DNA from: Clostridium sp. M62/1
Lineage (GTDB): Bacteria > Bacillota > Clostridia > Lachnospirales > Lachnospiraceae
DNA: 64,000 nucleotides
Assembly: GCF_020736365.1 (NCBI RefSeq)
Contig: NZ_CP085988.1
Span: 1,742,001-1,806,000, forward strand
Direction of reading: 5' to 3'
The notes under the pieces are model-generated. The model was not told the DNA's origin and ran no database searches. It saw only the letters and a list, made by a program, of their open reading frames with translations. Below are positions 24,635 through 33,311 of the stretch, piece by piece (position 1 is the stretch's first letter; each line of letters starts with the position of its first letter). A program made the position numbers and the translations under genes.

Positions 24635-25783
24635 ATGGTTATTAAAAACGGACAGGTTCTGCTGTTTGAGGAGGGCGGATTTTTAAACAGGGACATCCGC
24701 ATCAGAGACGGGAAAATAACAGAGGTTGCAGAGCAGATTATCCCGGATGAGGGGGAGGAAATGGTGGAGGCATCAGGAAAATATGTAACTCCCGGCCTGA
24801 TAGACGCTCACAGCCATATCTGCATCAGTGAGGAGGGAATGGGAGCTGTGGGCGACGACTGCAATGACTACAGCGACGCCGTGATGCCCTATCTTGACAC
24901 GCTGGATGCCATCAATCCCTTTGATCTGGCGGTAAAATCAGCGGTGGAGGCAGGTGTGACCTCAGTCTGTGTCTGTCCGGGAAGTGACAGCGTAATCGGA
25001 GGAATGTGCAGCGTTATAAGCCTTTCCGGCACGGTGGCTGACCAGATGCTGCTGATGGGGAAGGCCGCAGTCAAATGCAGCTTTGGGGAGAATCCGAAAA
25101 ATGCGGGATACGGTTTTAAGTCCCGGATGGGAAATGCCTGGCTTCTCAGGAAATGTATCGAAGACGCCTTAGAATACCGCCGCAGAAAGGAGGAGTCATT
25201 AAAAGCCGGTTCCCATTTCAGAACAGATATAGGAATGGAACATATGCTGCCTCTGCTTGAGAGAAATATTCCTCTCCATGCCCATGCACACCGGGCAGAT
25301 GACATCTGCACGGCAGTCAGGATTGCCAGAGAATACAATCTGAAGCTGGTGATTGTGCACTGCACAGACGGAGTTTCTGTGTTAGACTATCTGAAGCAGT
25401 TTGACTATCCGGTTATTCTGGGGCCGACCATCAATCCCAGGTCCAAGCTGGAGTGTATGGCGAAGGGGTTTGAGACAGCCGGGATTATGAGCCGGGCCGG
25501 GTTTAAGGTCTGCATAACAGCAGATCACGATGTGACTCCTGTCTATTATCTTCCAGTCTATGCAGCCCAGGCCGTGCGAGCCGGTATGGACGAGACAGAG
25601 GGACTGAAGGCCATCACGAAAAATCCGGCGGAGGTTCTGGGAATCGGGGAGAGAAAGGGCGAAATAAAGCCTGGAAAGGATGCAGATCTGGTTATCTGGT
25701 CCGGAAGGCCCTTTGCATTTGAGACAAAGGCCGAATCTGTCTTTATTATGGGAAAAAGAGCTGCAGGGAGCGAAGAAAGATAA
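24635..25783 (+). CDS. Metal-dependent amidohydrolase
   Basis: A 382-residue amidohydrolase of the imidazolonepropionase/dihydroorotase-like superfamily. The metal motif DAHSH (residues ~58-62), HAHAH (~214-218), HCTD (~246-249) and TADHD (~297-301) supply the usual His and Asp ligands, and the C-terminal NPAEVLGIGERKGEIKPGKDADLVIW closes the beta-sandwich. It probably hydrolyses a cyclic or N-acylated amino-acid derivative brought in by one of the two carriers flanking it. AAGAGGAGG precedes the start. Confidence 0.88.
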   Translation: MVIKNGQVLLFEEGGFLNRDIRIRDGKITEVAEQIIPDEGEEMVEASGKYVTPGLIDAHSHICISEEGMGAVGDDCNDYSDAVMPYLDTLDAINPFDLAVKSAVEAGVTSVCVCPGSDSVIGGMCSVISLSGTVADQMLLMGKAAVKCSFGENPKNAGYGFKSRMGNAWLLRKCIEDALEYRRRKEESLKAGSHFRTDIGMEHMLPLLERNIPLHAHAHRADDICTAVRIAREYNLKLVIVHCTDGVSVLDYLKQFDYPVILGPTINPRSKLECMAKGFETAGIMSRAGFKVCITADHDVTPVYYLPVYAAQAVRAGMDETEGLKAITKNPAEVLGIGERKGEIKPGKDADLVIWSGRPFAFETKAESVFIMGKRAAGSEER

Positions 25784-25796
25784 AAGGCATACAGAG

Positions 25797-25837
25797 AGCG
25801 TGCCCCTGGACAGGGTGAGACTGTCCGGGGACACGCT
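25797..25837 (+). terminator. Hairpin between amidohydrolase and second carrier
   Basis: AGCGTG (25797-25802) pairs with CACGCT (25832-25837), with inner CCC/GGG and GGACAG/CTGTCC (25808-25813/25821-25826) pairs, followed by TTT. It is a partial terminator or attenuator separating the two genes. Confidence 0.5.
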
Positions 25838-25905
25838 TTGCGGCCGTTGTAAAAGGAGAGAGGGCAGCTCAAAGACAAAAGAAGGAAATGGGGGAACGGA
25901 CGCAT

Positions 25906-27297
25906 ATGGGTTCGATGAAAACAAGGCTTCAGAATATCAGGATGCCTCACACTTATGTTATTTTGACAATGATCCTTCTTGTGGTGGTGGGACTTACCTA
26001 TATCATTCCGGCGGGGGAGTATACGAGGATACTCGATCCGGCAAGCGCAAGAGAGATTGTGGAGGCCGGATCCTTTCACTATGTGGAAGGAAAGCGGCCG
26101 GGACTGTTTGGGATTTTCCTGGCCCTGCAGAGAGGGTATGTGGATGCAGCGGATATACTGTTTCTGATTATCTTTGCCTACGGCTATGTATACATGCTGA
26201 TTGACAATGGGACATTAAATGCCCTGATCAATGGTCTGATTCGGATGCTGGGGAGGAGAACCTTTTTAATTATTCCTGTGGGAATGACGGCATTTGGGGT
26301 GCTCGGCTCCACCATGGGGATATTTGAGGAGGTTTACGGACTGGTTCCCGTGTTTGCCGGGATTGCGGTGGCTCTGGGATACGACGTGATTGTGGGAGGT
26401 GCCATCGTGTTTGTGGGGGTGGCCACAGGCTTTGCGGCAGCCACTCTGAATCCTTTTTCTGTGGGAATTGCCCAGAGCATTGCCGGGGTTCCGATGTTCT
26501 CCGGGCTTTTGTTCCACGCAGCAGTCTTTGTGGTGTTTCAGACTGCAGCTATCTTATACGTTATGTGGTATGCAGACAGAATTAAGAAAAATCCCGAAAA
26601 GTCGGTGCTCTGGGGGGAGAAGACAGATATCCTTCCTGCCTATGAGCGGAGGGAAGAGCCCATGACGGTGCGTCAGTGGATTTGTATTCTCATGTTTCTG
26701 GGCGCGCTTGGAATGCTGCTCTATGGAACTACACAGCTTGACTGGGGGATCAATGAGATTGCAGCCATGTTCCTGATGATGATGATTTTTACGGGAATCG
26801 TCGGGGGATATGGGGCTACGAGGATCTGCAGAACCTTTATCGAATCCACCAAGGGAATGATTTCCTCCGTGCTGGTGGTGGGATTTACCAGAGGCATCCT
26901 GCTGGTCATGCAGGATGCCAGGATTGCAGATACGGTAGTCTTCTATCTGTCACAGCTTCTGAGCGGACAGAGCCGGGTGGTTTCCTCGGTAGGGATGCTG
27001 ATGATTCAGAATGTTATCAATTTTTTTATTACCGGTTCCTCCAGCCAGGCTGCAATCACGATGCCTATTATGGCTCCGGTGGCCGATCTGGTGGGAGTCA
27101 GCCGTCAGACGGCTGTTCTGGCATACATGTTCGGAGACGGATTTTCCGACATGTTCTGGCCAACGGCCTGTGCCCTGGAATGCGGACTGATGGGAATTCC
27201 GATCAGTAAGTGGTATAAATTTATGACCCCTCTGTTTGGGGGCATGATAGTGCTGCAGGTGCTGTTTATTATAATATCTGTGTATGTATTCGTCTGA
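25906..27297 (+). CDS. YfcC-family membrane carrier, paralogue of the first
   Basis: A ~463-residue protein closely similar along its full length to the carrier at 23207 (PHTYVIL, HIIPAG/YIIPAG, EEVYGLVPVFAGIAVALGYD, FFITGSSSQAAITMPIMAP). It is therefore a local duplication. The frame opens at ATG 25888, but that start has only one to two bases from its GGA. The ATG at 25906 has GGGGGA nine bases upstream and is preferred. With the amidohydrolase between the pair, the three genes look like one uptake-and-cleavage unit, or one importer and one exporter. Confidence 0.82.
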   Translation: MGSMKTRLQNIRMPHTYVILTMILLVVVGLTYIIPAGEYTRILDPASAREIVEAGSFHYVEGKRPGLFGIFLALQRGYVDAADILFLIIFAYGYVYMLIDNGTLNALINGLIRMLGRRTFLIIPVGMTAFGVLGSTMGIFEEVYGLVPVFAGIAVALGYDVIVGGAIVFVGVATGFAAATLNPFSVGIAQSIAGVPMFSGLLFHAAVFVVFQTAAILYVMWYADRIKKNPEKSVLWGEKTDILPAYERREEPMTVRQWICILMFLGALGMLLYGTTQLDWGINEIAAMFLMMMIFTGIVGGYGATRICRTFIESTKGMISSVLVVGFTRGILLVMQDARIADTVVFYLSQLLSGQSRVVSSVGMLMIQNVINFFITGSSSQAAITMPIMAPVADLVGVSRQTAVLAYMFGDGFSDMFWPTACALECGLMGIPISKWYKFMTPLFGGMIVLQVLFIIISVYVFV

Positions 27298-27338
27298 GCA
27301 TTCTGAAAAATCAGGACTGTTTAGCCGGCAGGATATGT

Positions 27339-28232
27339 TCAGACGTACTCCTGCAGTATCTCAAGGCTCAGCCTGTAGGAAGCCTGTTCTCCTTTTTTGA
27401 GGATGCGAAGGTGATTCTTGTGAAGAAACTCGTCATCCTCGTCTGAGCAGGCAGAGGAGCCGTTCCAGGGCTCGATGCAGATATATTCAGCTTCCGGCAC
27501 CGGCTTGGTCCAGAATGCTACGGTGGCAAAATCCTCAAAGTGAGCATGGATGCCGCGGCCTGATCGCGGATTTATGATGGACACCTCGTGGCTGTCAGGC
27601 CGGTCAAACCAGAGTGCATCCTCAGAAAACAGGGAATGACTCAGGGAAATATCTGTCCCACTTCCGGGGAAGGGGTGCTCGGAGTTTTTGTCAAACTGGA
27701 GCTTTTCAAGGTCATAAGCTCTGTATCCACGAAGCTGGGGCCTTCCAAAGCGGATGACATAGTCATCAAAGGACTCGCCTGCAAAGAGCGGACATCGGAT
27801 GGCAGGGTGAAGTCCGTAGCAGAAGGGAAGTTCCCGGTCTGCCGGATTTCTGATTTCAGTGAAAAAGGTGAGAGTCTTTCCGTCCAGGGAGTAGGTGATG
27901 GAAAACTCGAAGGCAAAGGGAAACGAGTCCTCCGGGAAGTCTGAATCAGACATGCCCAGCGTGACGGAGGATTCTGTGCGGTTTAAAAGATGAAACTGAG
28001 TATTTCTCGTAAAGCCATGCTTGGGCATCTCCCATACCTTTCCCCCGATAATCGTTTTTCCGTTTCTGAGGTTTCCGATAATGGGGAAGAGGAGAGGGGA
28101 GCAACTGGACCAGACCTTAGGATTTCGCTGCCAGATATATTCTGTGCCCTGCTCGTCCATAAAAGAGATGAGCTGTGCCCCCAGACTGTCCACCCGGGCA
28201 GAGATACCATTGTTGGTGATTTCATAGATCAT
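27339..28232 (-). CDS. Aldose 1-epimerase-like protein
   Basis: A 297-residue protein of the galactose mutarotase/LacX family. Recognisable are LGAQLISFMDEQGTEYIWQ near the N-terminus, PKHGFTRNTQF (~81-91) and FCYGLHPAIRCPLF (~140-153) with the catalytic histidines, and the glutamate region EYICIEPWNGS (~252-262). It probably equilibrates anomers of a free or phosphorylated sugar. An upstream extension to 28358 is open but has no ribosome site. The ATG at 28232 has AAGGAGG on its strand. It is divergent from tatD. Confidence 0.88.
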   Translation of the reverse strand: MIYEITNNGISARVDSLGAQLISFMDEQGTEYIWQRNPKVWSSCSPLLFPIIGNLRNGKTIIGGKVWEMPKHGFTRNTQFHLLNRTESSVTLGMSDSDFPEDSFPFAFEFSITYSLDGKTLTFFTEIRNPADRELPFCYGLHPAIRCPLFAGESFDDYVIRFGRPQLRGYRAYDLEKLQFDKNSEHPFPGSGTDISLSHSLFSEDALWFDRPDSHEVSIINPRSGRGIHAHFEDFATVAFWTKPVPEAEYICIEPWNGSSACSDEDDEFLHKNHLRILKKGEQASYRLSLEILQEYV

Positions 28233-28322
28233 AAAAGAAAACCTCCTTGCTTGTCTTAGGATCTTCTTATTCATTCCTCCAGGAAAAAGCTGTCCTGGGA
28301 GGAAAGAACAGGTTCTGGTTCC

Positions 28323-28351
28323 AGTATAATTGGTTTTTACAGAAGAATCAA
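28323..28351 (-). promoter_or_regulatory. Promoter of the epimerase-like gene
   Basis: On the minus strand TTGATT (28346-28351) and TATACT (28323-28328) are 17 bp apart, 91 bp before the start codon. Confidence 0.6.
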
Positions 28352-28366
28352 GAAACATCAGATACT

Positions 28367-28394
28367 TTGCGAAACAGAGGAGTTCTGGTATACT
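28367..28394 (+). promoter_or_regulatory. Promoter of tatD
   Basis: TTGCGA (28367-28372), 16 bp, TATACT (28389-28394), 97 bp before tatD. It is back-to-back with the epimerase promoter. Confidence 0.55.
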
Positions 28395-28490
28395 GATAGA
28401 CAGGGAAAAAATACAAATCAGGAAGAGCAGTTAAGAGACCGGAAAACTTTACAGAAGGTCTTCAACTGCGGACAAGGGAGGTACAGACAG

Positions 28491-29324
28491 ATGAAGCAGT
28501 CTGAGAGATGGATGGAGGAAGGAAAAACCGGAAATACCGCAAAGCAGCCGGGGATTACGGACAGTCACGCGCACCTGTGTTCGAGACAGCTTTTTCCCAG
28601 ATGGGAGGAAGTGGTGAGGGAGGCCAGAAAAGCCGGAATTGAGAAGATCCTCATTGTCTGCACCGAGGTGGAGGAGGCCAGAAAGGCCAGCAGAATGGCA
28701 GAAGGAGATCCCATGTTTGATGTGGCAGCAGCCTTTTATCCAAATGATATCCTGAAGGTGACAGACAGAGACTGGGAAGAGATGGAACAGCTTATACGAA
28801 GCCCTCAGATCAAAGTGGTGGGGGAGATAGGAATGGATTATTACCCCTATGAGAATCCCGTCCCGAAGGAGATGCAGAAGCAGGCCTTCATTCGCCAGAT
28901 GCGCCTGGCCAATGAGCTGGGAAAGCCGGTTTCCATTCATATGCGGCTGGCTACGGAGGACACCCGAAGCTATATGAAAGAATATCTGCGTGTTCCGGGA
29001 ATCATGCACTGCTACAGCGGAGGATACCGGGCTATGGGAGATTTCCTGGATATGGGAATGTACATTTCTTTTTCGGGAAATATTACCTTTGAGCTGGAGG
29101 ATGAGGAAACACAGAGAGCGGTGAGAGAGGTTCCCATGGACAGGATTCTGATAGAAACAGATGCTCCTTCTCTGACGCCGGCTCCTGTTCAGGACAGAGA
29201 GAATGAGCCGAAATATATCACCCATGTGATCGACCATATCTGCCGCCTGAGAGGAATCGAACGGGAAACGCTGATCCATGCTTCTTCAGAAAACTATAAA
29301 AGACTCATAGAAAAGGGGAGATAA
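28491..29324 (+). CDS. TatD-family hydrolase
   Basis: A 277-residue TIM-barrel metal hydrolase of the TatD/YcfH family. DSHAHL (residues ~24-29), GEIGMDYY (~116-123), HMR (~161-163), HCYSGG (~185-190) and the DAPSLTP segment (~219-225) give the expected metal ligands. Members are 3'-5' DNA/RNA exonucleases or quality-control deacylases. GGGAGGT precedes the start, and the next small gene begins 4 bp after the stop. Confidence 0.9.
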   Translation: MKQSERWMEEGKTGNTAKQPGITDSHAHLCSRQLFPRWEEVVREARKAGIEKILIVCTEVEEARKASRMAEGDPMFDVAAAFYPNDILKVTDRDWEEMEQLIRSPQIKVVGEIGMDYYPYENPVPKEMQKQAFIRQMRLANELGKPVSIHMRLATEDTRSYMKEYLRVPGIMHCYSGGYRAMGDFLDMGMYISFSGNITFELEDEETQRAVREVPMDRILIETDAPSLTPAPVQDRENEPKYITHVIDHICRLRGIERETLIHASSENYKRLIEKGR

Positions 29325-29327
29325 CAG

Positions 29328-29561
29328 ATGAATCCAATGGATATGATGAAATTTGCCGGAATGTGGGCCGGCTTTCGGGATAGACATCCAAAGATACCGA
29401 TGTTTTTTAAGAAGGCCTCGGAAACGGGAGCCTTCTGCGCAGGAACCGTTCTGGAGCTTACCATCAAAACCTCTGAGGGAAAAGAAATGACAGCAAATAT
29501 GAAGATACTTCCAGAGGATGTGGACCTTCTGAAGCAGATCGCGGGTGTGAAAGGAAAATAA
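29328..29561 (+). CDS. Small conserved hypothetical protein
   Basis: 77 residues in the same operon as tatD (3-bp gap). The N-terminal amphipathic segment (MDMMKFAGMWAGFRDRHPKIPMFF) is followed by a beta-rich part. The start sits on GGGGAGATAACAG. There is no recognised domain; the tight coupling and clean frame support it as a real gene. Confidence 0.65.
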   Translation: MNPMDMMKFAGMWAGFRDRHPKIPMFFKKASETGAFCAGTVLELTIKTSEGKEMTANMKILPEDVDLLKQIAGVKGK

Positions 29562-29612
29562 AAGGAAGACAGAAAGATAAAAAAAGAATAAAACAAGACA
29601 GAAGGAAGGCAG

Positions 29613-29654
29613 TCAGCCGCTTCGGTTATGGAAAGACCGGGCGGCTGATTTTTT
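29613..29654 (+). terminator. Factor-independent terminator
   Basis: TCAGCCGC (29613-29620) pairs with GCGGCTGA (29641-29648), with an inner CGGT/ACCG, followed by six T (29649-29654). It ends the tatD operon and isolates the recombinase gene. Confidence 0.9.
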
Positions 29655-29709
29655 ATGCTAATTTTTTGATTTTTTCTGTGTATTTTTGAAAAAGGTATAA
29701 AAGAAAGCT

Positions 29710-29747
29710 AATTATTGAAATATATCCAATAATTGATATGGTATAGT
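29710..29747 (+). promoter_or_regulatory. Palindrome and -10 box upstream of the recombinase gene
   Basis: AATTATTG (29710-29717) and CAATAATT (29727-29734) form an 8-bp dyad, followed by TATAGT (29742-29747). It is a plausible autoregulatory site for the recombinase; no good -35 is evident. Confidence 0.4.
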
Positions 29748-29784
29748 AATTTGGAAAAAATTTCAAGAAATGGAGAAAATTGCA

Positions 29785-30630
29785 ATGAAAAAAATGAAAA
29801 TGACAGAAGCTAAAATGGAAGCCTACCGCATTTATCTGATGGAATCAGAAAAAAGTCCGTCAACCATTGAAAAATATCTGAGAGATATCCGTAATTTTTA
29901 TCAGTTTTTGCCAGAAGAAAAAATCATTGACCGGGAAGCAGTGCTCCTTTACAAGCGGCAGCTGATTCCAAAGTACCAGATAAGCAGCGCCAATTCCATG
30001 ATTATTGCAGTCAACGGCTTTTTAAGCTTTATGGGGCTGGAAGAGCTGAGAGTAAAGGTATTCAAATTTCAGCGGGCCATGGTCAGTGATCCGGAGAGAG
30101 AGATACAGCGGGAGGAGTATATTCGGCTGGTGGAAGAGGCAGAGCGGATGGGAAAAAGCAGGCTGAGCCTAATCCTCCAGACGCTGGGAGCCACCGGAAT
30201 CCGCATCAGCGAGCTGGTCTGCATTACCAGAGAAGCAGTCAGTTCAGGGCGGGCAGCTGTAAACTTAAAGGGAAAGATGAGAGTAGTTATTCTTCCAAAA
30301 AGGCTGAGGGAGAAAATGGAAATATACTGCAGGGAAAATCAGATTTATTCAGGACCTGTTTTTGTCACAAGAGGAGGAAAGCCTGTTGACAGGAGCAATA
30401 TCTGGTCAGAGATGAAAATCCTCTGCAAAACAGCAGGGATTAACGAAAAGAAAATATTTCCCCACAACCTCCGCCATCTGTTTGCAAGAATTTACTATAA
30501 AAATAATCACGATATTGTCTATCTGGCAGACATTCTGGGACACAGCAGTGTGGAAACCACAAGAATCTATACAAGTATCAGCGGATTTGAACATGAAAAA
30601 GTTCTTGAAGATATGGAGCTGATTATCTAA
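29785..30630 (+). CDS. Tyrosine recombinase, probable DNA invertase of the capsule switch
   Basis: A 281-residue XerC/D-like site-specific recombinase. It has an N-terminal SAM-like DNA-binding part (YLMESEKSPSTIEKYLRDIR), then a catalytic domain with Arg I in GATGIRISELV, the HNLRHLFAR box (His-x-x-Arg), LGHSSVETTRIY and the nucleophilic tyrosine in the last motif. ATG 29785 has GGAG eight bases upstream; ATG 29770 has none. It is small, alone, and placed 46 bp before a pair of perfect inverted repeats that flank a promoter, ahead of the capsule operon. This is the layout of fim/Mpi-type and clostridial phase switches. Inversion activity is inferred from position. Confidence 0.88.
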   Translation: MKKMKMTEAKMEAYRIYLMESEKSPSTIEKYLRDIRNFYQFLPEEKIIDREAVLLYKRQLIPKYQISSANSMIIAVNGFLSFMGLEELRVKVFKFQRAMVSDPEREIQREEYIRLVEEAERMGKSRLSLILQTLGATGIRISELVCITREAVSSGRAAVNLKGKMRVVILPKRLREKMEIYCRENQIYSGPVFVTRGGKPVDRSNIWSEMKILCKTAGINEKKIFPHNLRHLFARIYYKNNHDIVYLADILGHSSVETTRIYTSISGFEHEKVLEDMELII

Positions 30631-30676
30631 AAAATAGTCAGATGAAGAAAAAGTCGAGAAAATACAGCGAAATATG

Positions 30677-30787
30677 ACAAAATAAGAATAATGTAGTAAT
30701 AAAGCAACAAAAATTCCTAAGTTTCTTTTCAATATCTCATTGTATCAAAGGCTATCAGTAAAGTCAACAACGGAATTCTTATTTTGT
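30677..30787. promoter_or_regulatory. Invertible promoter element (capsule phase switch)
   Basis: ACAAAATAAGAAT (30677-30689) and ATTCTTATTTTGT (30775-30787) are perfect 13-bp inverted repeats enclosing 85 bp. The enclosed DNA holds a promoter reading on the minus strand (next entry), toward the recombinase and away from the capsule genes. Inversion would place that promoter 42 bp or more upstream of the first capsule gene in the correct direction. No equally good plus-strand promoter is visible in the current orientation. Confidence 0.75.
30739..30767 (-). promoter_or_regulatory. Sigma-A promoter inside the invertible element, facing away from the capsule genes
   Basis: On the minus strand TTGACT (30762-30767) and TACAAT (30739-30744) are separated by exactly 17 bp; both boxes differ from consensus by one base. 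In this orientation transcription would run antisense into the recombinase gene. Confidence 0.75.
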
Positions 30788-30828
30788 AGTAAAAAATGGA
30801 AACCGGCGGACTGAAAGGAAGAAGAGAG

Positions 30829-31569
30829 ATGCTCAGGAGAAAGGTAAAAGCAGAACTTACTGATGTGCACGCCCATATTCTTCCGGGAGTCGACGATGGA
30901 GCTGAAAGTCTGGAGGAAGCCAGACAAATGCTTCAGATGGCATATGACCAGGGGATCCGACGTATCATCGCAACCCCTCACTACCGGCGGGGACAGGATA
31001 CAGCGCGGCTCAGAGAGCTGGCCCGGGAGCTTAAAAAAGAGGCAGAAAAGATAGACTCCGATTTTAGAATCTATTTAGGGCAGGAGCTTATGGATTCAGA
31101 GGAGCTTCTGGAAGATCTGAAAGAAGGAAGGGCCTTTACCATGGCAGGGAGCAGGTACATACTGATAGAATTTCAGCCTGTGGTTTCCTTCAGCCATATG
31201 TGCCAGCGCCTCAGGCAGCTGCAGATGGCAGGGTATCTGCCTGTCATAGCACATATGGAGCGGTATGAGTGTCTGAAAAGAGGGGAAAGAGTCAGGGATC
31301 TGATTCAGGCAGGGAATTTTACACAGATGAATTTCTCCAGCCTTCAGGGAAATCCCCTTCACAAAAATACCAGGTGGTGCAGGAGACAGGTTTTAGATGG
31401 AAACGTGCATCTGCTGGGAACTGATATGCACCATATCAATCAGAGAACACCGGATATAAAGAAAGCAGTCAGCTGGCTGAGCAGAAACTGCACACGGAGC
31501 AGGCTGTACTGGATGGTCTGGAAAAATCCGGCTTACATCATTAAGAAAAAAGAAGGAATGGGCAGGTAG
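30829..31569 (+). CDS. CpsB-type protein-tyrosine phosphatase
   Basis: About 246 residues, a PHP-fold phosphatase of the CpsB/CapC/YwqE family. The metal motif DVHAHILPGVDDG (residues ~8-20), TPHY (~46-49), HMERY (~142-146) and GTDMHH (~198-203) are present. It dephosphorylates the CpsD-like tyrosine kinase encoded two genes later and tunes capsule export and length. The frame opens at ATG 30796, but that start has no ribosome site. ATG 30829 has AAAGGAAG/GAGAG and is preferred. It is the first gene of the polysaccharide operon, directly after the invertible promoter. Confidence 0.9.
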   Translation: MLRRKVKAELTDVHAHILPGVDDGAESLEEARQMLQMAYDQGIRRIIATPHYRRGQDTARLRELARELKKEAEKIDSDFRIYLGQELMDSEELLEDLKEGRAFTMAGSRYILIEFQPVVSFSHMCQRLRQLQMAGYLPVIAHMERYECLKRGERVRDLIQAGNFTQMNFSSLQGNPLHKNTRWCRRQVLDGNVHLLGTDMHHINQRTPDIKKAVSWLSRNCTRSRLYWMVWKNPAYIIKKKEGMGR

Positions 31570-31575
31570 AGGGAG

Positions 31576-32280
31576 ATGGAAAAAAACAGATATGAGGAAA
31601 ACGACGAGATTGATCTGTTGGAATTATTTTATGAATTAAAGAAAAAGCTGTGGCTGATTATTCTGGCAGCCATAATCGGCGGAGGGGCATTTGGACTGTA
31701 CAGCAAGATGATTCTTGTTCCCAAGTACACATCCACAGCCATGATGTATGTTCTATCAAAAGAAACTACTCTGACATCTCTGGCAGATCTCCAGATAGGC
31801 AGCCAGCTGACTCAGGATTACAAGGTGATGATAACCAGCCGTCCTGTTCTGCAGCAGGTGGTTGATGAGCTGGGGCTTGAATATGGTTATAAAGCACTGA
31901 GAGAAAAACTCACCATCGACAATCCGAAAGATACAAGAATCCTTACCCTGTCGGTAGAGGATCCCGATCCGATCCTGGCGGCAGATATTGTAAACACGGT
32001 TGCAGAATGTTCCTCTGAGTATATCGGGGAGATAATGGAGATGATTCCTCCTAAGATTGTGGAGGAGGGCGAGGCGGCCGTCGCACCGACCAGCCCTAAT
32101 GTTAAGAAAAATGCCGTTATGGGAGCAGCAGGCGGAATCTTTCTGGTCTGTGCTTTCGTTGCAGTCCGCGTGATTGTGAACGACACTGTGAAGACAGAGG
32201 AGGATGTGGAGAAATATCTGAAACTGTCTGTACTGGCGTCTGTTCCGGAAAAGGATAAAGGAAAGAGAGGGCAGCGCTGA
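31576..32280 (+). CDS. Chain-length determinant / CpsC-type kinase adaptor
   Basis: A 234-residue Wzz-domain protein. A first transmembrane helix (LWLIILAAIIGGGAFGLYS, residues ~24-42), an external helical region and a second helix near 176-196 end in a short cytoplasmic tail. In Gram-positive systems this protein activates the separate CpsD kinase and controls polymer length. The ribosome site AGAGGGAG precedes it, and the kinase follows after 2 bp. Confidence 0.92.
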   Translation: MEKNRYEENDEIDLLELFYELKKKLWLIILAAIIGGGAFGLYSKMILVPKYTSTAMMYVLSKETTLTSLADLQIGSQLTQDYKVMITSRPVLQQVVDELGLEYGYKALREKLTIDNPKDTRILTLSVEDPDPILAADIVNTVAECSSEYIGEIMEMIPPKIVEEGEAAVAPTSPNVKKNAVMGAAGGIFLVCAFVAVRVIVNDTVKTEEDVEKYLKLSVLASVPEKDKGKRGQR

Positions 32281-32282
32281 TT

Positions 32283-32984
32283 ATGGGAAAGATGATGAAG
32301 GTGGTGAATATCCACACAGATGAAAACAGGGATTTCCGCTTTGAGGAAGCGATTAAGACGCTGCGCACCAATATCCAGTTCAGCGGCCCCGACATTAAGA
32401 CGGTTATGTTTACAAGCGCTGTGCCGGGCGAGGGAAAAAGTCAGATTACCATATCAGAGGCCATGTCCCTGGCAGGGCTTGGTAAAAAGGTACTGGTGGT
32501 AGATGCAGACATTAGAAAAAGTGTTCTCCTTACACGATACCAGGTAGAACAGGAGGTACACGGGCTTACGGAGTATCTGAGCGGTCAGAGGCAGATGGAG
32601 GAGGTGATCTGCACCACAGACATCCAGGGGATGGATATTATTTTTGCAGGCCCGTACTCGCCGAACCCGTCAGAGCTTCTGGCGGAGCCTCTGTTTAAAG
32701 AACTGATTCTAAAAAAGAGAGAAGAATATGATTATATTCTGATCGATACGCCTCCTATGGCAGGCATTACGGACGGAGCTATCATCTCCACGGTATGTGA
32801 CGGAGCAGTTCTGGTGATAGCGGCAGGAACGGTCAGCCGCAGGATTGAGAGGAGAATCAAGGAGCAGCTGGAAAAGAGCGGCTGCCGGATTTTAGGAGCA
32901 GTACTTAATAAGGTTACATCAGAGCATGGAGGCTATTACGGGAAGCGATACAGGAAGTACTATGGCTATGGTGCGGAGAAGTAA
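32283..32984 (+). CDS. CpsD-type bacterial tyrosine kinase
   Basis: A 233-residue P-loop kinase. Walker A SAVPGEGKSQ (residues ~45-54), Walker A' VLVVDADIRKS (~70-80) and Walker B ILIDTPP (~152-158) are present. The C-terminus carries a tyrosine cluster (GGYYGKRYRKYYGYG) that is autophosphorylated and acted on by the CpsB phosphatase. Phosphorylation state governs capsule polymerisation and attachment. Several ATG codons lie at the start (32283, 32292, 32295); the first gives the N-terminus listed. Confidence 0.93.
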   Translation: MGKMMKVVNIHTDENRDFRFEEAIKTLRTNIQFSGPDIKTVMFTSAVPGEGKSQITISEAMSLAGLGKKVLVVDADIRKSVLLTRYQVEQEVHGLTEYLSGQRQMEEVICTTDIQGMDIIFAGPYSPNPSELLAEPLFKELILKKREEYDYILIDTPPMAGITDGAIISTVCDGAVLVIAAGTVSRRIERRIKEQLEKSGCRILGAVLNKVTSEHGGYYGKRYRKYYGYGAEK

Positions 32985-33068
32985 TCTGGCAGACAGAACG
33001 GACGGACAGCGCGGGGGAGAGATAAGCCAGTCATAACAGATTCAAATAAATTGAAAAGAGTGAGTGGT

Positions 33069-33311
33069 ATGAAAAAGAACAAACGAAGGAAAAGGCTGAT
33101 AATTTTATTCATGGTGCTGATGATTGGGGCAGCTGCGGCAATGCTGAGCAGCCGTTTGGGTATCAGCGGCAGCGGAGAACAGGGAGGCCCGCGATGGGAT
33201 ATTTTAGCAGCAGAAGGACTGCTGCTGGCGGGGGGCTATGGTCTGGCTCTGGCTGCTGGAGGAGAGGGCAGAAAACGTTTGAGAAAGGACGTGTCTTCTC
33301 ATGTCGGTTAA
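33069..33311 (+). CDS. Small two-helix membrane protein
   Basis: About 80 residues with a strongly basic start (KKNKRRKRL), one hydrophobic segment (IILFMVLMIGAAAAML) and a second (ILAAEGLLLAGGYGLALAAG), then a basic tail. It overlaps the next gene by 11 bp, so it is translated with it. The family is unknown. The initiation codon is taken as ATG 33069; the frame is open from a TTG at 33051. Confidence 0.55.
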   Translation: MKKNKRRKRLIILFMVLMIGAAAAMLSSRLGISGSGEQGGPRWDILAAEGLLLAGGYGLALAAGGEGRKRLRKDVSSHVG

